Under the pieces are notes generated by a model. It made no database searches. It saw nothing but the letters and a program-made list of their open reading frames with translations, and was not told the origin of the DNA. A stretch of 64,000 nt of DNA from Winogradskyella eckloniae (GTDB taxonomy: Bacteria; Bacteroidota; Bacteroidia; Flavobacteriales; Flavobacteriaceae): positions 37,410 through 101,409 of the forward strand of contig NZ_JABRWP010000012.1 in NCBI RefSeq assembly GCF_013249045.1, written 5' to 3'. The position numbers and the translations under genes were made by a program. The stretch's first letter is position 1; the number at the start of each line of letters is the position of its first letter. Below are positions 44,805 to 51,485 of the stretch, one piece after another.

Positions 44805-44836
44805 ATATAGTTAATAACTATATATAATTGTTGGTT
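44805..44836 (+). other. Left boundary of the cassette array (attI-like site)
   Basis: A perfect 8-bp inverted repeat, ATATAGTT (44805-44812) and AACTATAT (44816-44823), is followed 6 bases later by GTTGGTT (44830-44836). GTTGGTTxCA matches the reverse complement of the box ending the first cassette (TGCAACCAAC, 45266-45275) at 9 of 10 positions. No full repeat lies to its left, so this looks like the primary insertion point. No integrase gene is adjacent. Confidence 0.55.
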
Positions 44837-44857
44837 ACAATTGCCACGATAAACTAA

Positions 44858-45259
44858 ATGAAACAAATCAAATTTCCCATAGCACAATTTCATCATAAAT
44901 ATGACACAATGGACTTTATGAATTATAAAGTTTTGATGGGAGATAAAAAATTTGTTGGTGAATGGCTTGCTGATATAATCGATTCAGATGGATATCTGTA
45001 TAAACTGAAATCTGTAAAAGCAAAAGGTAGAACTAGGGTGCTTGATAGTATAAAATTAGTTGGGAACATTGTCGAATACGAACCTGTTTTGTGTGAACCT
45101 GAAAAACCAATAGATTTGGCTGAATTTAAAAATAAGGCAATTGATTTTCTAAAACGTAAGAATAGCTATTACAATGCATTGGATGATTATAAAAATCTAA
45201 TTAATCAAATCAATTCTAAAAACGATTTTGAAGCAATAATGAAAATTTTTGTTGCTTAA
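44858..45259 (+). CDS. Cassette 0 protein, unknown function
   Basis: A 133-residue soluble protein: MKQIKFPIAQFHHKYDTMDFMNYKVLMGDKKFVGEWLADIIDSDGYLYKLKSVKAKGRTRVL, then a helical C-terminal part (DLAEFKNKAIDFLKRKNSYYNALDDYKNLINQINSKNDFEAIMKIF). No family is recognised and there is no signal peptide. The gene fills the first cassette almost exactly, starting 22 bases after its GTT box and ending 6 bases before the next repeat, the compact layout expected of a mobile cassette. No promoter is seen; it may be read from the upstream Fe-S operon. Confidence 0.65.
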   Translation: MKQIKFPIAQFHHKYDTMDFMNYKVLMGDKKFVGEWLADIIDSDGYLYKLKSVKAKGRTRVLDSIKLVGNIVEYEPVLCEPEKPIDLAEFKNKAIDFLKRKNSYYNALDDYKNLINQINSKNDFEAIMKIFVA

Positions 45260-45265
45260 AAAAAC

Positions 45266-45405
45266 TGCAACCAACACCGTGTATAATTAATTGCTTTTTA
45301 CTTACCTACTTGCGAAAATTCCTGCGGAATTTTCTCGGGTTCGTAAATGTTTGTTAACTTAGTTGCTTGACCACGCAACTAACCATACACAAACACGTTG
45401 GCAGT
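45266..45405 (+). repeat. attC-like repeat 1
   Basis: Outer boxes TGCAACCAAC (45266-45275) and GTTGGCAGT (45397-45405). The inner arm GTGTATAATTAATTGC (45279-45294) pairs at 13 of 16 positions with GCAACTAACCATACAC (45375-45390). Between them lies the hairpin GAAAATTCC-TGC-GGAATTTTC (45314-45334). A false start codon at 45363 inside the repeat adds 31 residues to the next gene if the longest frame is taken. Confidence 0.85.
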
Positions 45406-45455
45406 CATTTAACGCAACCAAACGGACAAAAGACCATCTACTAAAAAACAGTATT

Positions 45456-46136
45456 ATGAAAAATTATATTTTAACTTTATTAATTGGAATTATATTAATT
45501 GGTTGCTCTAATGATGATGAAACTGAACCAGTACAAAGCAGTTGTGATTTTATAAACTTCAAATATTATAACGGAACTCAAGACTTTTTGGGAGAAATGT
45601 CAAATGAATATATTTTAATAGCTGTTGATACTACTTATAGTGATAATGAAATCGAAAATTTTATTTCAACAACAAACATATTTGACCAAAACTACAATTA
45701 CACTATTCATAATATTACCCAATATAAATTTAAGGAAATACCTTTAAAACTTAACACTTCAAAAAATTGCGAAGAAATAACACAAATAATTTCGGACTTA
45801 AATGAAAATACCATTATTTCATATACACATTTCACAATGATAACCGATGATTGCAATAATGCGATATGGGAACCAATGGGAGATTTGTGCATAAATACTT
45901 ATGGTAGTAATTTTTATGTAAAAGTTTTTGACGAAAACGATTTGACAGATTTAAACCAAATGATTTCTGAAACAAATACTGAATTGGTAGAGCAAAATCA
46001 ATTTATGGAAAAATGGTTTGAACTGAGAGCAACTAAAGAATCTAATGGAGACGGATTAGCAATGGCTAACTATTTTTATGAATCTGGACTTTTTGAACAT
46101 AGCGAATCTGGAATATCAAAATATCCTGTTGAATAA
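45456..46136 (+). CDS. Cassette A lipoprotein, unknown function
   Basis: A 226-residue lipoprotein: MKNYILTLLIGIILIGCSNDDETEPVQSS, with the lipid cysteine at position 17 and a following acidic run typical of surface-exposed lipoproteins in Bacteroidota. The mature part contains six further cysteines in the segment to residue 160 (CDFINFKYYNG, SKNCEEI, DDCNNAIW, GDLCINTYG) and no known domain. The longest frame starts at 45363, but those 31 residues are encoded by repeat 1 and a spacer; ATG 45456 is the real start. The gene ends 8 bases before repeat 2. Confidence 0.7.
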   Translation: MKNYILTLLIGIILIGCSNDDETEPVQSSCDFINFKYYNGTQDFLGEMSNEYILIAVDTTYSDNEIENFISTTNIFDQNYNYTIHNITQYKFKEIPLKLNTSKNCEEITQIISDLNENTIISYTHFTMITDDCNNAIWEPMGDLCINTYGSNFYVKVFDENDLTDLNQMISETNTELVEQNQFMEKWFELRATKESNGDGLAMANYFYESGLFEHSESGISKYPVE

Positions 46137-46143
46137 AAAACGA

Positions 46144-46281
46144 ACTGCCAACACCGTGTATAATTAATTGCTAGGTCACTGCCGACTTACGAAAATTCCG
46201 CTGGAATTTTCTATCTGTGATTTGTTTGTTAACTTAGTTGCTTAACCACGCAACTAACCATACACAAGACCGTTAGCAGCA
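46144..46281 (+). repeat. attC-like repeat 2
   Basis: Outer boxes ACTGCCAAC (46144-46152) and GTTAGCAGCA (46272-46281). The left box is the exact reverse complement of GTTGGCAGT at 45397, the start of the same cassette. Inner arms GTGTATAATTAATTGC (46156-46171) and GCAACTAACCATACAC (46250-46265); hairpin GAAAATTCC-GCT-GGAATTTTC between. Confidence 0.85.
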
Positions 46282-46500
46282 ATAGGCACTCAAAATTTAC
46301 CAGCTTCCTTTTTTCGCGATTTTTTTTAGATTTTTAAGTCAGATAAACCATAACTGGAAACCAAAAATTCCCAATTCTCACGCAGGACAGGTTCCTCGTC
46401 CGAGTAATTCGTGCGTTGCGAGTTCATTAAAGCCTATTTGCCTCACTACGCTGGACTTTTAATCTCTGCGACCAATCTAACCCTTTATTCTAAAAAAAAC
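46282..46500 (+). other. ORF-less cassette B
   Basis: About 220 bases between repeats 2 and 3 with no frame of useful length on the + strand. A near copy (about 95% identical, some 11 differences, one of them a single-base deletion) lies at 62744-62961 with the same neighbouring boxes. It may hold a small RNA, a promoter or a decayed gene; none can be shown. Confidence 0.7.
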
Positions 46501-46639
46501 TGCTGCTAACAAGGTATATAATCCATTGCTTGGTATTGATTACTCACGAAAATTCCGCTGGAATTTTCTCTGGTTCGCAAAAGTTTGCTAAATTAGTTGC
46601 TTAACCACGCAACGTATTATACACGAACCGTTGCCAGTA
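46501..46639 (+). repeat. attC-like repeat 3
   Basis: Outer boxes TGCTGCTAAC (46501-46510) and GTTGCCAGTA (46630-46639). The left box is the exact reverse complement of GTTAGCAGCA at 46272. Inner arms GTATATAATCCATTGC (46514-46529) and GCAACGTATTATACAC (46609-46624): relative to repeat 2 an A-T pair has become C-G, a compensatory change. Hairpin loop is GCT. Confidence 0.85.
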
Positions 46640-46660
46640 ATATGAGGAAACCGAAATCAA

Positions 46661-47377
46661 ATGAAAATAATGAACTATAAAACTATCTTTCTGATTTTTG
46701 TTTCAACAATTATGTATTCCCAAAATGCCGAAAAAAATATGAGCGATAAAGTACCTAATAGTGTTGAAATTGTTGACAGTCATTTAGACCAATTCTTTGA
46801 TGAAGATGCCGACATTGTAGTATTTGACGAAATAGAATCTGAATTAATTCACAGAGACATTTTTTTTATAAAAGCTACAGAAGATAGACCGTATCACATT
46901 TTATTGAGCTGTGGAATGAGTGCTTTACCAATGAAAGTTCCTGAAGACATAGAATCGTCTGAATTTGCAGAAGTTATGATTTTGCTACCAAAAGAATGGA
47001 ATTTAAACTATGAGTCTTTTAGCGACGAACGTAATTATTGGCCAATTAGAATAATGAAGGAATTAATGATGTTACCACATCCAAATAAAACTTGGTTAGG
47101 TTTTGGACATACTTTTGGACACGAAGATGATGATGAACTTGCAGAAGGAATTGGATTTAATTCAGTAATGTTAGCCAGCTCAATGGAATTATCAGCTGAT
47201 TTTACTGAAATTGAACTTGAAAACGATAAAACTATTGATATTTATACATTAATTCCTCTTTACAAAGAAGAACTTGAGTTTAAGAAACAAAATAGTGCGA
47301 CTGATTTACTTGAGAAATTTGACAAATTCGGAATTAAAGAAATTGTGAAAGTTGGAAGAAAAAATGTCTGCAAATAA
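46661..47377 (+). CDS. Cassette C protein with suppressor-of-fused (SUFU) domain and signal peptide
   Basis: A 238-residue protein. An N-terminal hydrophobic segment (NYKTIFLIFVSTIMYSQ) looks like a signal peptide. The rest matches the SUFU-like family: RPYHILLSCGMSALPMKVPEDIESSEFAEVMILLPKEWNL, then ERNYWPIRIMKELMMLPHPNKTWLGFGHTF, GFNSVMLASSME and IDIYTLIPLYKEELEF. SUFU-domain proteins in bacteria are often found as immunity proteins beside polymorphic toxins; no toxin gene lies in this cassette. ATG 46661 or 46670 both keep the signal. The gene ends 5 bases before the split repeat. Confidence 0.82.
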   Translation: MKIMNYKTIFLIFVSTIMYSQNAEKNMSDKVPNSVEIVDSHLDQFFDEDADIVVFDEIESELIHRDIFFIKATEDRPYHILLSCGMSALPMKVPEDIESSEFAEVMILLPKEWNLNYESFSDERNYWPIRIMKELMMLPHPNKTWLGFGHTFGHEDDDELAEGIGFNSVMLASSMELSADFTEIELENDKTIDIYTLIPLYKEELEFKKQNSATDLLEKFDKFGIKEIVKVGRKNVCK

Positions 47378-47382
47378 AATAC

Positions 47383-47399
47383 TACTGGCAACACCGTGT
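47383..47399 (+). repeat. attC-like repeat 4, left fragment, with attL of the integrative element
   Basis: TACTGGCAAC (47383-47392) is the exact reverse complement of GTTGCCAGTA at 46630. The repeat continues as ACCGTGT and then stops matching at 47400. AACACCGTGT (47390-47399) is repeated exactly at 62613-62622, where the remainder of a repeat resumes. The break is therefore an insertion, not decay. Confidence 0.85.
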
Positions 47400-47460
47400 T
47401 ATATTAATAACATCTTTAAAGTATTGTATTTATTGACTTTAAATAAATATTATTAAAATA

Positions 47461-47480
47461 GGTACAACATAGGTATAACA
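47461..47480. repeat. Left arm-type repeat of the integrative element
   Basis: GGTACAACATAGGTATAACA, itself two imperfect 10-11-base units, recurs near the right end (62477-62497) with one extra T. It is 62 bases inside the left core. Paired copies in the same orientation near both ends are what arm-binding sites of a tyrosine integrase look like. Confidence 0.7.
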
Positions 47481-47514
47481 TTTTAAACTTCATAATTAAG
47501 TGATCTATAAGCAT

Positions 47515-47550
47515 AAAAAAACCGCTTCTAAATTAATAGAAACGGTTTTT
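47515..47550 (-). terminator. Intrinsic terminator after the DUF6266 gene
   Basis: AAAAAACCG and CGGTTTTT with an inner TTCTA/TAGAA pair form a stem around AATTAA, 25 bases beyond the stop of the DUF6266 gene on the minus strand. Confidence 0.85.
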
Positions 47551-47574
47551 AATATGTATTTAAACTTAAAGTTA

Positions 47575-48216
47575 TTAAGCTGCCGTACCAGAGCCTAAAT
47601 ACACACTATTTGATACTTGTGTACCATCAGCCGAAACAAACGCCATAAATAGCTCTACTGTATCTCCTGCATAGGTATTTGGTATTGTAACCACTTGCGA
47701 GCCTACAGTTCTATCAGCACCATCCAAAATGGAAATTGATTCTTTTTTACTTGGATTGTAAACTAATACCATCGCTTTATCAGTTGCATTTGCGTTGCCT
47801 TCTGCCGAGTTATCATCCCAATCAAAACTTACTTGTCCTGCGGTTGCTAAATCGGTTGTGCCATTTAATACACCAGATAAAGAACCTCTACTCAATAAAG
47901 CTAAAGAATAATCAATCGTAAAGTTGGGTGCAATACCTCCTACCGCATTATTTAATACATAAGACATTGCTGCATTAAATTCTGTTTTCTTGGTTGCAAA
48001 TGACTTATAACCGATTTTAATAAAATCTTTAGTCGCTTGCAAATACTCCAAAGTAATAGTAAATTTATTACGCTGATTCACTTGTCCCTCTGTTCGAGGA
48101 TTCGCCACACTTGCTGGCTTAATTCTGATGTAGTCGATACCTTTCCAACTACCTCCAATAATACTACCTACCTTACCCGATAAGCTTCCTAAAATACCCT
48201 GTGGAATTTTTCCCAT
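47575..48216 (-). CDS. DUF6266 family protein
   Basis: A 213-residue protein opening MGKIPQGILGSLSGKVGSIIGGSWKGIDYIRIKPASVANPRTEGQVNQRNKF, the strongly conserved start of the Bacteroidota DUF6266 family. The C-terminal half is a beta-rich domain (GQVSFDWDDNSAEGNANATDKAMVLVYNPSKKESISILDGADRTVGSQVVTIPNTYAGDTVELFMAFVSADGTQVSNSVYLG) resembling an immunoglobulin or fibronectin-like fold. Function unknown; the family is frequent in mobile elements. It has no signal peptide. It is the leftmost gene of the element and is followed by a terminator. Confidence 0.85.
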   Translation of the reverse strand: MGKIPQGILGSLSGKVGSIIGGSWKGIDYIRIKPASVANPRTEGQVNQRNKFTITLEYLQATKDFIKIGYKSFATKKTEFNAAMSYVLNNAVGGIAPNFTIDYSLALLSRGSLSGVLNGTTDLATAGQVSFDWDDNSAEGNANATDKAMVLVYNPSKKESISILDGADRTVGSQVVTIPNTYAGDTVELFMAFVSADGTQVSNSVYLGSGTAA

Positions 48217-48342
48217 CTCTATTACAATTTAAAATTAATATTTGTTCGGATTTGGTACGGACTTGATATTGCTTTTAAACTTTGTTTACTTGTCTAATAT
48301 AGCTATAATTATACCGATTAAAAGCTTTACGATGCCTTTGCA

Positions 48343-48783
48343 TTAGGCTTCTTTACTTTGCATTAGTTTGAAACAATTACGTATATATGCGACCTTTAAA
48401 ACTGCCATTTTTTCAATGACATTTTGTAACTCTTTTTCTTTTTTACTGATAACCTCAACCGCTTTAATATGTTTTTGCATCATATCGTCTACATTACAAT
48501 TTGATTTTAAACTACTTTTAAGCGTTTTTCTGCAATCATCTATTGAGATAAACGGAATAACACTTCCTTTTAAATAGTAAGCGTAAAAACCGCCTATTTG
48601 TAGCATCATAGATAAATGAAAAAGCGTGTTTTTTTCTTTTTCGGTTGAAGTTTGCAATACAAAACAATTAGGACAAGGATTTGAGAGCGGTTTTCCGCTG
48701 TTTAGTCCTTTGTTTAGGATGAAAAAATGAGGGTTTGAGTAAGTTTTTCCTGTACGGTGTGTTTTCAGTTCAAAAGTTGACAT
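48343..48783 (-). CDS. Small mobile-element protein, DUF6943-like
   Basis: A 146-residue protein: MSTFELKTHRTGKTYSNPHFFILNKGLNSGKPLSNPCPNCFVLQTSTEKEKNTLFHLSMMLQIGGFYAYYLKGSVIPFISIDDCRKTLKSS, then a helical C-terminal part. The HFFILNKGLNSGKPL...PCPNCFV block is one I associate with the DUF6943 family of Bacteroidota mobile elements; the assignment is from memory. No catalytic motif is evident; the CPNC pair could bind metal. It lies 126 bp upstream of the DUF6266 gene on the same strand. Confidence 0.6.
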   Translation of the reverse strand: MSTFELKTHRTGKTYSNPHFFILNKGLNSGKPLSNPCPNCFVLQTSTEKEKNTLFHLSMMLQIGGFYAYYLKGSVIPFISIDDCRKTLKSSLKSNCNVDDMMQKHIKAVEVISKKEKELQNVIEKMAVLKVAYIRNCFKLMQSKEA

Positions 48784-49032
48784 AGCTATCCAATTTAAAA
48801 TTGCTCGCTACGCTTCGCTACATTATTTTTTTTGAAAAGAATAAAAAGATAGCCATAGTTGTTGTGGCGTGGGTAAGGCTGTCAAGGTTTTTGGATAAAA
48901 GTTTTTTGAGTTAAAAATTTTAATGAAAAAGAAGAAATATTGTGAAAAAAGTTTTATTCAAAACCCGTAGGGCTTGACCTTTATAGCCTTGTGCGGCTGG
49001 CAGAGGAAGCCACATATATTTGCTGCCTTTTT

Positions 49033-49191
49033 TTATTTTAAACCTATAAATGCGAATATTACTATAATTATCAGCATAACTATTGTGAAAACTTTTGTTG
49101 TATATGAATCGTCGCCTTTAGGATTGTCAATTTCAATACCGTTTTCATCTATATCTTTAGGAAAGAATAAATCAAATAAATCTTCAATCAT
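49033..49191 (-). CDS. 52-residue single-pass membrane protein
   Basis: ATG at 49191-49189 opens a 52-codon frame. The first half is acidic and hydrophilic (MIEDLFDLFFPKDIDENGIE, then IDNPKGDDSY), the second half a strong transmembrane helix (VFTIVMLIIIVIFAFIGLK) running to the last codon. The protein would insert with its N terminus in the cytoplasm. It is too short for most gene callers. It sits between the DUF6943-like gene and a long gene-free stretch. A small toxin or a regulator of a membrane partner are possibilities, without direct evidence. Confidence 0.6.
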   Translation of the reverse strand: MIEDLFDLFFPKDIDENGIEIDNPKGDDSYTTKVFTIVMLIIIVIFAFIGLK

Positions 49192-50001
49192 TTTTTTCGT
49201 ACTATAAATTTAACTTTTCTGGGGAAATAACACTTAAAAAAATAGGTTTTAATCTTTTACTGTGCGGTGGATGAAGCGTTTGTATAGGTATTGGTTTAAA
49301 TAGTTGTTTGATAAAACAGCATTTAAATTAATACTTATACAGGACTTTTAGACGATAGCTTTTTGTTTTTTTGAGGTACGAGAAAAAGCAATATGCTATG
49401 GCGTAGTACTAACTTTCTTAAACCTATTTTTTTATATCCTATTTCTTGGGTGGTGGGGAAAAGTGGACTTTAATATTTGTTAACGAAATGAAACAAACAA
49501 AGACTTGAGTTAAGGAATACTTGGACTTAATGATGGTTTTGTGCAGTTGAATGAGATAACGAATATTATTTTCAATTATCTTAATCCTTTAATTGTTCGA
49601 CTGTTTAATGTTTGTTCAAAATGTGGTTATATGTTCGGATGTGAGCGTTGGATAAGCGGATATTTTACATAATACCAGTTATAGCGACAAAAATATAATA
49701 AAACGCCGTAGGCAACCATTGAAAGGATTTTTGTTCCTATAACTTCTATTATGTAACTTAGCTTTGGGTTGGTTTTGTGGCGGAATAGTTGTTTTGAGCG
49801 TTGGCAATAGCTCTTTGCTTTTTTATTGTACTAATTTATTAAAATAGATACGTTTAAATAAAACAAGCAATGTGCTATTATAGCGTTGGCTACAACTATT
49901 GTGACATAAAACCAACTATGTGGTGGCGCGCGGAACAACACAAAAGACAGAGGATTTTGAGGTACGAAAAAACTGGGTTTTGGGTTGTGGGGAACTATAA
50001 A
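49192..50001. other. 810-bp gene-free stretch of the element
   Basis: No frame above noise on either strand. Base composition is less AT-rich than elsewhere in the element in places (GTGGTGGCGCGCGG at 49919). A 90-base near-perfect hairpin sits at 49666-49755. The stretch may hold an origin, a transfer site or a structured RNA; no known oriT or replication motif was recognised. Confidence 0.5.
49666..49755. repeat. 90-base inverted repeat (long hairpin)
   Basis: Two 29-base arms (49666-49694 and 49727-49755) are complementary at 25 positions. Arms read TACATAATA-xx-AGTTATAG-xx-ACAAAAAT on one side and the inverse on the other; the four mismatches fall in two 2-base internal loops (CC opposite TC, CG opposite TC). 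The loop is 32 bases and contains ACGCCGTAGGCAACC. Confidence 0.8.
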
Positions 50002-50544
50002 TTATTTCTTTAATTGAAGCTTAATAATCTTATATAAGACAAGAACACTTCTAAAAATAGTCAACGTAATTAAAACTATTGGAATTATACAAATGAATGC
50101 ATAATATTCTAAAGAAATTTTACTAATAAATAATTTCAAAAATGATAGCATCAAAAATAAACCTAAATAGATAAATACTGCCCAAGTAAAAACACCTACT
50201 ATTCTACCATAATGCTTACTTGAAAAAAGCAAAGCTATACCACTTGATTTCACTTCCTTTTGATTGGTATCGTCATTCGTGACATCACTATTTATTACTT
50301 CTGTTTTTTGACTAATATTATCCTTAAACGTTACTATTATTGTTAATGAAGCTAATACAAAACCCGCTAATGATATACTAGTACTAATCAAATCAGAAAG
50401 TATTGATGTTATTATATTTATATCAAAATTAAAGCTTAGACAAAACTTCTTAACTAATAAACTGTATAAAAAACATATAGCTAAGGTGATAATTATATCC
50501 CAAAGCAAAGGTCTTTTTATATATGTATTTAGTATTGTTTTCAT
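50002..50544 (-). CDS. Four-helix membrane protein linked to the type I RM operon
   Basis: A 180-residue membrane protein with four hydrophobic helices: LLWDIIITLAICFLYSLLV, ISTSISLAGFVLASLTIIVTF, VFTWAVFIYLGLFLMLSFLKL and YYAFICIIPIVLITLTIFRSVLVLY. A polar loop of about 35 residues separates helices 2 and 3. Starting at TTG 50556 would overlap the upstream gene; ATG 50544, one base after that gene's stop, is preferred. Small multi-helix membrane proteins next to restriction systems often act as abortive effectors that damage the membrane. No named family recognised. Confidence 0.65.
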   Translation of the reverse strand: MKTILNTYIKRPLLWDIIITLAICFLYSLLVKKFCLSFNFDINIITSILSDLISTSISLAGFVLASLTIIVTFKDNISQKTEVINSDVTNDDTNQKEVKSSGIALLFSSKHYGRIVGVFTWAVFIYLGLFLMLSFLKLFISKISLEYYAFICIIPIVLITLTIFRSVLVLYKIIKLQLKK

Positions 50545-50545
50545 T

Positions 50546-51469
50546 TTAATTAGCAAATTCTTTTGTAAGTGCCATATTCATTTTTAATAAAATATCTGAT
50601 GTTATAATAACTCTTGATTTTTCTTTTCTCTCAACACTTAAGCGAGTTTTTACCCATATATTTAATAAATCAAATTCTTTTAATTTATTGTTTAGATTTT
50701 CATCTTCTGCTTTAACTTTAAATTTAGCAAACACATTAAGCATCTTTTTATCCTTTACTAAAGTATCTATTATATGCATTACTTTATTTTTAATTTTAGA
50801 AGTTTCGGATAACTGTCTATAATCGTAATTTAATTGTAAAGTTACGTATTCTGCATCAGATAACCTTTCAGCCGTTTCGAATGCATCGAATAGCTCTGAA
50901 TCAAACTCGTTTATTCTTTTAATATCGTTTTTATGAACTTTAGCAATAACTGATGACACCCTATTCATTCGCCCTCTATAGGTATCAAGCTCATCTCTTA
51001 CGAATGGCGTAAAATTTATCTGTGAAGATACATTTAAGCGAATTGATAAGTTTTCTAAATAATTTACAAAATCTGTAATACGAGGTCCATATTGATTATA
51101 CTCGAAAGATAGCACTAATTCTTCTTTTAAATAAGATAATATAAAATGAGACGTTTCTATAATACCCTCATCATCATCTGCTTCAATATCTCTAATTTTA
51201 TCATCTGATGTTTTCATTAATTCTGGAAAACTATCCATTCTAATATTTAGAATTTTCCCCGAAATTCTTTTTTGATTCTCATTAAAAGACAAACCAGTAA
51301 TATATAATCGTTTATCACCATTAACTACAAATCTATCTTTATCTTTAGTAGACGACAGCCTATCTATTTCTGTAAAAAGACCTATAAAGTCATTATAATC
51401 CTTATCATCAAAAAGTGAAGGTGATATTTGAAAATAGTTTATTGTACGTTTAACTTTTATAATACTCAT
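50546..51469 (-). CDS. 307-residue protein linked to the type I RM operon, unknown
   Basis: A soluble protein with no family I can name. The N-terminal half (INYFQISPSLFDDKDYNDFIGLFTEIDRLSSTKDKDRFVVNGDKRLYITGLSFNENQKRISGKILNIRMDSFPEL) is mixed alpha/beta; the middle (LKEELVLSFEYNQYGPRITDFVNYLENLSIRLNVSSQINFTPFVRD) keeps the pattern of DUF4747/DUF6731-like phage-resistance proteins, but I cannot confirm this. The C-terminal part is helical and charged. It begins 16 bases after the hsdR stop and is followed one base later by the four-helix membrane gene, so hsdMSR and these two form one transcript. Confidence 0.6.
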   Translation of the reverse strand: MSIIKVKRTINYFQISPSLFDDKDYNDFIGLFTEIDRLSSTKDKDRFVVNGDKRLYITGLSFNENQKRISGKILNIRMDSFPELMKTSDDKIRDIEADDDEGIIETSHFILSYLKEELVLSFEYNQYGPRITDFVNYLENLSIRLNVSSQINFTPFVRDELDTYRGRMNRVSSVIAKVHKNDIKRINEFDSELFDAFETAERLSDAEYVTLQLNYDYRQLSETSKIKNKVMHIIDTLVKDKKMLNVFAKFKVKAEDENLNNKLKEFDLLNIWVKTRLSVERKEKSRVIITSDILLKMNMALTKEFAN

Positions 51470-51485
51470 TTGAAATTGTTATTGT

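Noticed and set aside
45363..45455. 31-residue N-terminal extension of the cassette A lipoprotein
   Set aside because: It is encoded by the right end of repeat 1 and the spacer; the lipoprotein signal begins at the ATG at 45456.
46340..46440. 33-codon minus-strand frame in cassette B (also open in the second copy)
   Set aside because: Three of the four substitutions between the two copies change the residue, which gives no sign of coding constraint, and it runs against the direction of all cassette genes.
48974..49207. 77-residue + strand frame opposite the 52-residue membrane protein
   Set aside because: It is the antisense shadow: no plausible start context and composition unlike a protein, whereas the minus-strand frame encodes an ordered acidic part and a clean membrane helix.
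50002..51469. The membrane protein plus 307-residue protein as a Kiwa (KwaA/KwaB) system
   Set aside because: Size and make-up are similar, but the gene order is reversed and I could not recognise KwaB motifs. Not called without a profile search.
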